Assembly: GCA_016795425.1 (NCBI GenBank)
Contig: JAEUHG010000282.1
Span: forward strand, 1 to 64,000
Direction: 5' to 3'
Length of the DNA stretch: 64,000 bases
Origin: Verrucomicrobiales bacterium
GTDB taxonomy: Bacteria; Verrucomicrobiota; Verrucomicrobiia; Limisphaerales; CAIMTB01
In this document: in pieces, positions 33,552 to 41,289 of the stretch
How positions within the stretch are numbered: position 1 is the stretch's first letter
Layout of the letters: each line of letters begins with the position of its first letter
Made by a program: the position numbers and the translations under genes
The notes under the pieces: generated by a model
Database searches by the model: none
Told to the model about the DNA's origin: nothing
Seen by the model: the letters and a program-made list of their open reading frames with translations, nothing else

Positions 33552-35972
33552 ATGAAACCCACCCCACCGAAAGACGCGTCGTGCCGCAAGACCATCGAAT
33601 CCCTTGCCTCTCAGCAACCCGGATTGGTGCGCGCCGAAATCTGGCCCGCCTCCGCACGCCTGGTCGTTGATTACGATTCGGGTGTCCTGTCACAGGCGGA
33701 GGTCGGCCATTGGATCCAGCAAGCCGCGCCGGTCGCCGCCAAACAGTTCGCCAAATGCACCCTGCATCTCGAATCCCGCGCCTGTGAAGGCTGTGCCATC
33801 AAACTCGAACGCAAAGTCGAGGCGATCGCCGGCGTGCACCGAGCCACGGCGACGTTCATCGGTGGCACGCTGACCATTCGCTACGACTCCACCAGCCTCC
33901 CGACGCCGGAACTCGAGCGCCAGATCCGCGCTGCTGGAGCGCCGGTGCGTTCAAGGACCGACGCCACCGAAGCAAAAGACCTCGAGGGTACCAAGGATTG
34001 GCGGCGTCTCCTCGCACCGGATCGAATCGAAATGGTGCTGGCCCTGGTGACTCTCGTCGCCATGACCGCGGGCCTGGTCCTGCCCCGACTCGGTCTGCCT
34101 TCCTGGATTGGAACGATGGCCTATACCGCCGCCTACCTGGCCGGTGGATGGTTCGGTGTCCAGGCGGGGTGGCAATCCCTTCGATTGGGCGCCGTCGACA
34201 TCGACCTCCTGATGATCCTCGCGGCGCTCGGTGCCGCCGCCATCGGTGCCCCATTCGAAGGGGCCATGCTCCTCTTCCTTTTCTCCCTGTCGAACGCTCT
34301 CCAAACCCTCGCCATCGACCGCACCCGCAAAGCGGTTCAGGCTCTCGTCAAACTGCGTCCTTCCCAATCCCTCTGCCGACGCCAAGGAATCACCCGACTG
34401 ATCCCCGTCGGAGAACTTGTGCTCGGCGACATCGTCATCGTACGCCCGGGCGAGTCCATCGCCCTCGATAGTGTCATCGTGGAAGGGGAAAGCACTCTGG
34501 ACGAATCGATGCTCACCGGCGAATCACTGCCGGTGTCCAAAGGCAAAGGAGAAACGGTGTTCTCCGGCACCCTTAACCTCACCGGAGGGCTGGAGATCGA
34601 GGTCACCCGGCTCGCCCAGGATTCCACGCTCGCCAAGCTCATCCGCATGGTGGAAGAGGCCCAAAGCGAAAAGGCTTCCACCCAACGCTTCCTCGATCGC
34701 ACCGAACAAACCTATGCCCTCGCCGTCATTCTCTTCACGGGCGCTCTGATTCTCATCCCCTGGGGCCTGATGGGACAACCCTTCCGCGAGGTCTTCTACC
34801 GCGCCATGACAGTCATGGTCGTCGCCTCCCCCTGCGCCCTCATCATCAGCACGCCGGCTTCCATCCTCTCCGCCATCGGCGGCGCAGCGCGCCGCGGTGT
34901 CCTCTTCAAGGGCGGCGCCCACCTCGAACGCATGGCCGGCATCAAGGTCATTGCCTTCGACAAAACCGGCACCCTCACCCAAGGAAGACCCCAGGTCACC
35001 GATGTCGTGTGCCTGGGCCAGCGCCTGCCTTGGGCATCCTGCATCGACCCTGCAGCGGTCGACCTGCTGCGCCTCTGTGCCGCAGTGGAGGCTCGATCCG
35101 AACACCCCATCGCCCACGCCATCGTCAATGCCGCCACCGAACGCCGCCTCGAATTCCCGGCAGCCACCGACTTCCAATCGGTCGCCGGCAAGGGCGCCCA
35201 GGCAACCGTCGAGTCACGCACCATCGCCGTCGGCAGCTTCGCCTTCTTCCACGGACGTGACTGCGAGGGACTCGACACGGTCCTTCACCCCCTCGAAATC
35301 CTGCAGGACGAGGGAAAAACCTGCGCCTTGGTCGGCGAAATCCGAGGTCGCGACATTCCCATCCGCATCCTGGGCGTGGTCGCCGTCGCCGATACGCTCC
35401 GACCCGAGGCGGCGCAGGTCATCCGTCGCCTCAAACAGCTCGGCGCCCAGCGAATCGTCATGCTGACCGGTGACCACGAACGGGTCGCCCAGGCCATCGC
35501 GCGTGAGGCCGGCGTCGACGAAGTGCAGGCTCAACTCCTCCCGGAGGACAAAGTCCGGAGAGTCCGATCCCTCAAGGAACTCGGGCCGGTCGCCATGGTC
35601 GGCGACGGAGTCAACGACGCCCCGGCCCTGGCCGCTGCCGACATCGGAATCGCCATGGGGGCAGCCGGTACTGATGTGGCCATGGAAACGGCGGATGTCG
35701 TCCTCATGAGCAACAACCTCTGGAACATTGCCACCGCCCTCGACCTTAGCCGGCGCGCCCGACGGGTGGTGATCCAGAATCTCTCCTTCGCGCTCACTGT
35801 CATCGTGGTCATGGTCACAGCCACCTTGGTTGCCAAGATCTCCCTTCCTTGGGGCGTGGTCGCGCACGAAGGCAGCACCGTGCTCGTCTGCCTCAACGGC
35901 CTGCGCCTGCTCCTTCCCAGGGATTCGACCCCGCGGGATCCAAGCTCGCCACGGCACTCGGTGTCCCGTTGA
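33552..35972 (+). CDS. P1B-4-type heavy-metal-transporting P-type ATPase
   Basis: 806 aa. The N-terminus has two HMA-like folds. The first (about 8-55) lacks CxxC; the second carries CEGC at 78-81. Eight membrane helices follow in the P1B layout, with GESTLDESMLTGESLPV (actuator TGE), SPC at 426-428 in helix 6, DKTGTLT at 470-476 (phosphorylated Asp470), the SEHPIAHAIV nucleotide-binding HP motif and VGDGVNDAPALAAAD. SPC in helix 6 together with HEGSTVLVCLNGLRLL (His772) in the last helix is the P1B-4 signature of Co/Zn/Fe/Cd exporters. Gaps of 5 and 9 bases to its neighbours show an operon with the cytochrome b upstream and the two-component pair downstream. Confidence 0.93.
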   Translation: MKPTPPKDASCRKTIESLASQQPGLVRAEIWPASARLVVDYDSGVLSQAEVGHWIQQAAPVAAKQFAKCTLHLESRACEGCAIKLERKVEAIAGVHRATATFIGGTLTIRYDSTSLPTPELERQIRAAGAPVRSRTDATEAKDLEGTKDWRRLLAPDRIEMVLALVTLVAMTAGLVLPRLGLPSWIGTMAYTAAYLAGGWFGVQAGWQSLRLGAVDIDLLMILAALGAAAIGAPFEGAMLLFLFSLSNALQTLAIDRTRKAVQALVKLRPSQSLCRRQGITRLIPVGELVLGDIVIVRPGESIALDSVIVEGESTLDESMLTGESLPVSKGKGETVFSGTLNLTGGLEIEVTRLAQDSTLAKLIRMVEEAQSEKASTQRFLDRTEQTYALAVILFTGALILIPWGLMGQPFREVFYRAMTVMVVASPCALIISTPASILSAIGGAARRGVLFKGGAHLERMAGIKVIAFDKTGTLTQGRPQVTDVVCLGQRLPWASCIDPAAVDLLRLCAAVEARSEHPIAHAIVNAATERRLEFPAATDFQSVAGKGAQATVESRTIAVGSFAFFHGRDCEGLDTVLHPLEILQDEGKTCALVGEIRGRDIPIRILGVVAVADTLRPEAAQVIRRLKQLGAQRIVMLTGDHERVAQAIAREAGVDEVQAQLLPEDKVRRVRSLKELGPVAMVGDGVNDAPALAAADIGIAMGAAGTDVAMETADVVLMSNNLWNIATALDLSRRARRVVIQNLSFALTVIVVMVTATLVAKISLPWGVVAHEGSTVLVCLNGLRLLLPRDSTPRDPSSPRHSVSR

Positions 35973-35981
35973 AATCAGCCC

Positions 35982-36659
35982 ATGCGAATCCTCGTTGCCG
36001 AGGACGAATCGAAGGTCGCGGAACACCTGCGAAAAGGGCTTACCGAGGCTGGCTATGCGGTCGACGTGGCAGCGGATGGATCCGAGGCACTCTGGCTAGC
36101 CGAGAACCACCCGTACGACGCCATGATTCTCGACATCATGATGCCCGGGCTGGATGGACTGACCGCCTTGCGCCAAATGCGCCGACGGGGAATCCATGCA
36201 CCCGCTATCCTCCTCACCGCGCGCTGCGAATTGGAAGACCGCGTCCGCGGCCTCGACGCCGGCGCCGATGACTACCTGGGCAAGCCGTTTTCCATGGTCG
36301 AACTGCTCGCCCGCCTGCGCGCGGTCCTGCGCCGACAACGCGCCGAACCTCTCGACCATCTCCGGGTCGCCGATCTCGAACTCGACCTCATTGCCCGCAC
36401 CGCCCATCGGCAAGGACAACGGATCGACCTGACCAACCGCGAGTTCGCACTCCTGGAATTCCTGATGGTTTCGTCACCGCGTCCGGTCAGCAAGACGGCC
36501 ATCATCGAACACGTGTGGAATCAGCACTTCGACTCCGGCACGAACGTGGTCAATGTCTACATCAACTACCTGCGTGAGAAGATCGATCGCCCCAACTGGC
36601 CCGCCCTGATCCATACGATCCGCGGCGTCGGTTTCGCCGTGAAGGAACCGGGACAATGA
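35982..36659 (+). CDS. OmpR-family response regulator of the metal operon
   Basis: 225 aa. The receiver has acidic Glu7-Asp8, phospho-acceptor Asp51 (AMILDIMMPGLDG) and the YLGKPF lysine. The C-terminal winged helix has LDLIARTAHRQGQRIDLTNR, EFALLEFLM and VNVYINYLREKID. The sequence is of the CopR/CusR/PcoR kind. It starts 9 bases after the ATPase stop and overlaps the kinase gene by 4 bases, so it most likely controls expression of the ATPase and cytochrome b. The metal sensed cannot be told from sequence. Confidence 0.94.
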   Translation: MRILVAEDESKVAEHLRKGLTEAGYAVDVAADGSEALWLAENHPYDAMILDIMMPGLDGLTALRQMRRRGIHAPAILLTARCELEDRVRGLDAGADDYLGKPFSMVELLARLRAVLRRQRAEPLDHLRVADLELDLIARTAHRQGQRIDLTNREFALLEFLMVSSPRPVSKTAIIEHVWNQHFDSGTNVVNVYINYLREKIDRPNWPALIHTIRGVGFAVKEPGQ

Positions 36660-37723
36660 ACTCGCTCAAATGGCGGATCACCTGCTGGTTCGCCGCCAGC
36701 CTTCTCGCCGTCCTGGCCGTGTTTGTCGCCGTCACCTACTTCCATCTTCAGCACGAACTGCGCCTCGAGAAATGGGAACGTGCCCATCCGGAGCATTCCG
36801 ATTGGATCCTTCACGGCAGTTACTCCAAGTCCGAGGTCGACGATATCGCCGGCGAACTCGGCAGGCTTTCCCTCCTCTACGCAGTGCCGGTGGCGATCCT
36901 CGCCCTCGCCATCGGGCGCCTCTTCGCCCGCCGCTCTCTGCGACCGGTCGAGGACCTCAGCCAACAACTCCGCACCATCAACGCCCGCAGTCTCAAGGAT
37001 CGGGTGCGACTGACCCGCGCGGACCGCGAGTTTCAGGCGATAGAAACCAGCATCAACGCCCTGCTGGAACGGCTCGAATCCGCCTTCAAACAGCTCACCG
37101 AATACTCCGCCCAGGTGGCTCATGAGCTGCGCACCCCGCTCACCCTCCTTCGCCTCAAGGTCGAGGACGCCGCCGGTCGCATCGAACCCGGCCTCGCCGA
37201 AACTCTCCAGGAGGAACTCCATCGGCTGTCGGAATATGTCGATCAATCCCTCCTCCTGGCCACCGCCGAACAAGGTCGATTGACGCTGCGACCGGAACGA
37301 ATCCTCCTGGCCTCTCTTCTCGATGATCTGCTCGAGACCTACCAACTCCTGGCCCGTCACGAACAACGAACCCTCCACTTCAACGCCTCGAACCCCATCA
37401 CCGTGTCTGCCGACCCGCGATACCTGCGCCAGATGCTCCATAACCTGCTGACCAACGCGTTGCGGCACGGCACCGGCCCGATTCTTGTCTCATTGGAAAC
37501 GAAATCCGACGCCGCCGTGTGCCGCATCGAGAATGCCGCCACCCCCACGCCTCCTGATTCGAACAACGCCGGCTTAGGCCTCCGCGTCGTCCAAGCCCTG
37601 GCCGCCGCCCAAGGCTGCCAATTCCATACCCGCCGGCACGACGGCGCGTTCATCGCCGAGATTCAATGGTCGGCGTTCGAGGGCGAATCCGCCGACCGTG
37701 TCATTCCTTCAAACCACGGGTGA
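36656..37723 (+). CDS. Membrane sensor histidine kinase of the metal operon
   Basis: 355 aa. An N-terminal transmembrane segment (ITCWFAASLLAVLAVFVAV), a short periplasmic part of about 50 residues, a second transmembrane segment (LLYAVPVAILALAIG), HAMP (SLRPVEDLSQQLRTINARSL), HisKA with VAHELRTPLTLL (His156) and HATPase_c with NLLTNALRHGTG. The ATP lid is short, and the G-box region reads NAGLGLRVVQAL. It is translationally coupled (ATGA) to the regulator at 35982. The periplasmic loop is smaller than in CusS-type copper sensors. The last 23 bases overlap the convergent MFS gene end. Confidence 0.92.
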   Translation: MNSLKWRITCWFAASLLAVLAVFVAVTYFHLQHELRLEKWERAHPEHSDWILHGSYSKSEVDDIAGELGRLSLLYAVPVAILALAIGRLFARRSLRPVEDLSQQLRTINARSLKDRVRLTRADREFQAIETSINALLERLESAFKQLTEYSAQVAHELRTPLTLLRLKVEDAAGRIEPGLAETLQEELHRLSEYVDQSLLLATAEQGRLTLRPERILLASLLDDLLETYQLLARHEQRTLHFNASNPITVSADPRYLRQMLHNLLTNALRHGTGPILVSLETKSDAAVCRIENAATPTPPDSNNAGLGLRVVQALAAAQGCQFHTRRHDGAFIAEIQWSAFEGESADRVIPSNHG

Positions 37724-39128
37724 ACCACCCGCGTAACAGGAGAGCCAGAAAACAACCACCCAGCGCGTAGACCGACAGCACCAGCCACATCGCCGCCGGG
37801 CTCTGCCAAAAGGGCAGGCCTCCCGCAACCATCCGCTCGCCGATCCCTTCCGGACACCAGCGTACCAGGAGGTGTCCGGAAACCACGCTCACCACCGTTT
37901 TCGCCAGGAACCACGGCACCATCGACAACCCCAAATAGGTACCCTCCTGCCCCTCCGGCGCGATCGCGCCGGTGTACTCGTAGAGTTTCGGTGACCAAAC
38001 CACCTCGCCGATCGAAAGAATGATCATGCTGAGAATCGCCATCAGATAGTGCGCCCGCGCGATGTCGGGCGAAAACCACTGCCAGGGAACCACCAGCACG
38101 ACAAGGGAAACGGCCGAGATCATCGAACCGTACACGAGCATCGAGAAGAGTCGAAAACGGTTCACCAGAGGAATGAAGGCCACGATCCCGACGACGATGA
38201 GAATCGGATTGATCGCCTGCAGCGTTCCCATCGCCGCGTCCTCGCCAATCGTGCGCAACCAGTACTTCGGGAACAAAAGATAGAGATACGAAAAAATGGC
38301 GCGAACCCCCAGCAACATGGCGATCAAGGTCAGCAGCTTCCAAAGCGCCGGCTCCCGCACCACAGCCGCCGCAATCTCCCACGGCTTCTTCCGCGGTCCC
38401 TCCGCAGGAGACTTTCCGACCGACGGCGCCTCGCCGGGTCCCACCATTTGCTCCTCATTCCGAACCATGAAGAACGTGATCACACAGCAGATCACCGCCA
38501 ACCCGACGCCCACGCTGAAGACGTGGGCGTTCGGCAATCCCATCGCCTTGCGAACAATGTCGATGAGGAACCCGCCCCCGGCGGCTCCGATGTTCATGAA
38601 AAGATACCAGAGACTGAACCCCGCACTGCGAGCCTTCTCGCTGGTGAACCGCTTGTTGGCGCACTGGAACACCGTCTGAATCATGGCCATGAAGGGAGCC
38701 ATCAGAAACAACAGCCCCGTCGCCAACCATCCCCGATAGGGCAAGTCCGGCATCAACCCCACCACCACCAACCCCAGCCGCAATACCCCCTGGGCGATCA
38801 TCGCCAAATAGGTCGACTTCCGGATGCCCAACCAGTCCGTCACCGTTCCCGAGAAAAACAAAAAGATCGTGGTCGCCGCCGTGAACAATGAAATCGAGTA
38901 CCCCGCGGTCTTGTCGTCCAGTCCGATATCCTCGGATAGGAACACCGACGCGATGTTCAGCAGCCCGAAATAGATCGTGCAGTCCAACAGATTGACGATC
39001 TGGATGCCCCAATACTCTCGCCGCGCCTCCCTCAAAACGCCGAAATCTCGAAAGTACTGAAGGATCATCCCGGACACTGACGTGGGCTTGGCCGGAGGGG
39101 TTCCAGACGTCGAAGGTGCCGCGGACAT
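37701..39128 (-). CDS. MFS transporter
   Basis: A 475-aa polytopic protein with about twelve hydrophobic segments and a cytoplasmic linker rich in Pro/Lys near the middle (GEAPSVGKSPAEGPRKKPWE). The loop after helix 2 (GTVTDWLGIRKSTYLA) fits the MFS signature. EKARSAGFSLWYLFMNIGAAGGG resembles the corresponding helix of proton-dependent oligopeptide (POT) carriers. The substrate is unknown and POT membership is uncertain. Its 3' end overlaps the convergent histidine kinase gene by 23 bases. Divergently, 103 bases away, lies the DUF3472 gene. Confidence 0.88.
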   Translation of the reverse strand: MSAAPSTSGTPPAKPTSVSGMILQYFRDFGVLREARREYWGIQIVNLLDCTIYFGLLNIASVFLSEDIGLDDKTAGYSISLFTAATTIFLFFSGTVTDWLGIRKSTYLAMIAQGVLRLGLVVVGLMPDLPYRGWLATGLLFLMAPFMAMIQTVFQCANKRFTSEKARSAGFSLWYLFMNIGAAGGGFLIDIVRKAMGLPNAHVFSVGVGLAVICCVITFFMVRNEEQMVGPGEAPSVGKSPAEGPRKKPWEIAAAVVREPALWKLLTLIAMLLGVRAIFSYLYLLFPKYWLRTIGEDAAMGTLQAINPILIVVGIVAFIPLVNRFRLFSMLVYGSMISAVSLVVLVVPWQWFSPDIARAHYLMAILSMIILSIGEVVWSPKLYEYTGAIAPEGQEGTYLGLSMVPWFLAKTVVSVVSGHLLVRWCPEGIGERMVAGGLPFWQSPAAMWLVLSVYALGGCFLALLLRGWFTRGLKE

Positions 39129-39231
39129 ATGAGGGACTTACCGGCCCCCACTCCGATCGGCGAGAGGATTCTGGTGGAATGGTGGCGTTCCTCGACCGAA
39201 CCTCCTCCCGCTGACCACGGGCCGCACCATC

Positions 39232-40569
39232 ATGACCCTCCCATTTCCGCCTCAAACCCGCCTCCATTCGCTACGGCGCGGGCGCCTCTTCCACCACCCC
39301 CTCGCCATGCTTCTGGTCTGGGTTGTTGCGTGGCTGGCCGCATCTTCCCTCGACGCCGCGGAACAACGCATCCCGGCCTTTACCGCCTATCTCCTTCCCA
39401 ATCCCGATGGCGCCCGAATCTCAGAATCCTCGGGGCTCACTCGTTGGCAGGGTCCGGATCTCTCCGTGAATTGGTACGGCTTCTTCACTAACGCGGGCAT
39501 GGTGAACGCCCGCCTCGCACTGCGTCTGCCGCCGCAGACCGAATCCCGCCTTGAACTGGTGCTCGGCGACCAATCCCAGTCGGTATCCGCCACCGGCCCC
39601 GATTCCCCGCAGCCGTTGGTCGTCGACTTCGGCGCGTTACGAATCCCGAAGCCCGGTTTTCACCGCTTCCAACTGATTCCACGAAACCCTGCGGGAAAAC
39701 CCAATGGCGACGTGGAGGCCTTGATTCTCCATGGCGAACCCGTGGCCGGCGCCCACTTCAACCTGAAGGAACGTCGCAACGCCGCCTCCGTGCATCTTGC
39801 CTACCCGGTCGGCAAAGGCACCAACGTGGCGGCGTTCTATTGCGAAGTGACAGCCGTCGAGGATCCCACGTCCACGTTCTACATGGCCTGCGGTTGGCAC
39901 CGCGGATACTTCGGTATGCAAGTCAACAGCCCCACCGAACGCCGGGTCATCTTCAGCGTGTGGGACAGTGGTAACGAGGCGGTGGACCGCGCCAAAGTCG
40001 AGGACATCAACCGCGTCAAACTCGTGCGCAAGGGCGACGGCGTGTTCAGCGGGGACTTCGGAAACGAAGGGACGGGCGGCCACAGCCATCTCAAGTTTCC
40101 ATGGAAGACCGGACAGACGCAGCGTTTCGTCGTCACCGCAGAACCCGTCGAACAGACGTTCACCATCTTCTCCGGGTACTACTTCCGGCCCGATCGTCGT
40201 GAATGGATGCTGATCTCCTCCTGGAAGGCACCGAAGGAAGGGGCCTGGCTGCGCGGTTTACACAGCTTCAGCGAGAATTTCTGGGGAAGCACAGGTCACC
40301 TGACGCGCAAAGCGCTCTTCGGCAACCAATGGATCCGCACCTCAACCGGCGACTGGACGGAACTCACCACCGCCACCTTCAGCCACGACCCCACGGGCCG
40401 CGCCGATCGTCTCGATCGATTCATGGGAATCGAAAACAACCAGTTCTTCCTCTCCCACGGCGGCTTTGTCGCAGGCTACACTCCTTTTGGAGAGAAGTTC
40501 ACCCGGCCCCCCGGCCTGTCTCTGCCAACCGACGTGCGGGACCTGGTCGCCCCACCCCAACCGCAGTAG
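39232..40569 (+). CDS. Secreted DUF3472 (with DUF5077-like N-terminus) protein
   Basis: 445 aa with an N-terminal signal (HPLAMLLVWVVAWLAASSLDAA). The N-terminal 110-residue beta domain looks like DUF5077 (RWQGPDLSVNWYGFFTNAG). The rest is DUF3472, recognised by TFYMACGWHRGYFGMQVNS, RRVIFSVWDS and GGHSHLKFPWKTGQTQRF. These domains occur in secreted carbohydrate-related proteins of Bacteroidetes and Verrucomicrobia; no enzymatic role is established. It appears monocistronic, divergent from the MFS gene and convergent with the NarL-type regulator. Confidence 0.88.
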   Translation: MTLPFPPQTRLHSLRRGRLFHHPLAMLLVWVVAWLAASSLDAAEQRIPAFTAYLLPNPDGARISESSGLTRWQGPDLSVNWYGFFTNAGMVNARLALRLPPQTESRLELVLGDQSQSVSATGPDSPQPLVVDFGALRIPKPGFHRFQLIPRNPAGKPNGDVEALILHGEPVAGAHFNLKERRNAASVHLAYPVGKGTNVAAFYCEVTAVEDPTSTFYMACGWHRGYFGMQVNSPTERRVIFSVWDSGNEAVDRAKVEDINRVKLVRKGDGVFSGDFGNEGTGGHSHLKFPWKTGQTQRFVVTAEPVEQTFTIFSGYYFRPDRREWMLISSWKAPKEGAWLRGLHSFSENFWGSTGHLTRKALFGNQWIRTSTGDWTELTTATFSHDPTGRADRLDRFMGIENNQFFLSHGGFVAGYTPFGEKFTRPPGLSLPTDVRDLVAPPQPQ

Positions 40570-40638
40570 TGGTCCATCAGGTTCGGCAGCGCCATCCCTC
40601 GGAGGACCGGACCTCCCGCCAAAAGCCCACCCGTTCCG

Positions 40639-41289
40639 TCAGGAGTATTGGTGTCGGATATAGAACGCGGCGGCATGCGAGCGCCGACTCAGCCCCAACC
40701 GGTCGAGAATGTGGCTGAAATAGTTTTTCACCGTTTTGTCGCTCAGACCCATGATCCCGGCGATCTCCTTGTTGGTCTTTCCTTCCGCGACCAAGGCCAG
40801 GATCCGCTTCTCCTGCGGCGACAGCCGATCGAGGTTGGCGCGCCCGATCGCTTCACCCGGTCCTGACACACGGCTCAAAACCTTGGTGACCGCCGGGTCG
40901 AGAATGGACTGCCCGTTGGCCACGCCTTCGATCGCCTGAACCAGGGCGTCACCGCCGATTTCCTTCAGCAAATACGCATCAGCCCCAGCCGCCATCGCAT
41001 CAAAAATCGCATTCTCGTCCGAATAGGAGGTGAGAATGATCACCCGCGTCTGGCGATGGAGTTTTCGAATCGAACGGCAAGCGGTGAACCCGCTCTCCGC
41101 CCCCAACCGGACATCGAGCAGCACGATGTCGGGTTGAACCTGCCCAGTCAGGGCGACGGCTTCGGCGACGTTGCTCGCCTCGCCCACGACTTCGATGGTC
41201 GTGAATCGCTCCAGCATCGTTCGGAGCCCGACTCGGACCATGGGATGGTCATCGACGATGAGGATACGAATTTTCCGAGGTGGATTCAT
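40639..41289 (-). CDS. NarL/FixJ-family response regulator
   Basis: 216 aa. The receiver has VDDH, phospho-acceptor Asp59 in IVLLDVRLG and Lys in YLLKEIG. The LuxR-type HTH is seen in LSPQEKRILALVAEGKTNKE and LSDKTVKNYFSHILDRLGLS. ATG 41289 is used because the receiver begins with MNPPRKIRILIVDDH. The start lies 41 bases inside the 3' end of the upstream kinase gene, an unusually long overlap for a partner pair, which suggests translational coupling. DevR/DegU-like control of unknown targets. Confidence 0.94.
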   Translation of the reverse strand: MNPPRKIRILIVDDHPMVRVGLRTMLERFTTIEVVGEASNVAEAVALTGQVQPDIVLLDVRLGAESGFTACRSIRKLHRQTRVIILTSYSDENAIFDAMAAGADAYLLKEIGGDALVQAIEGVANGQSILDPAVTKVLSRVSGPGEAIGRANLDRLSPQEKRILALVAEGKTNKEIAGIMGLSDKTVKNYFSHILDRLGLSRRSHAAAFYIRHQYS

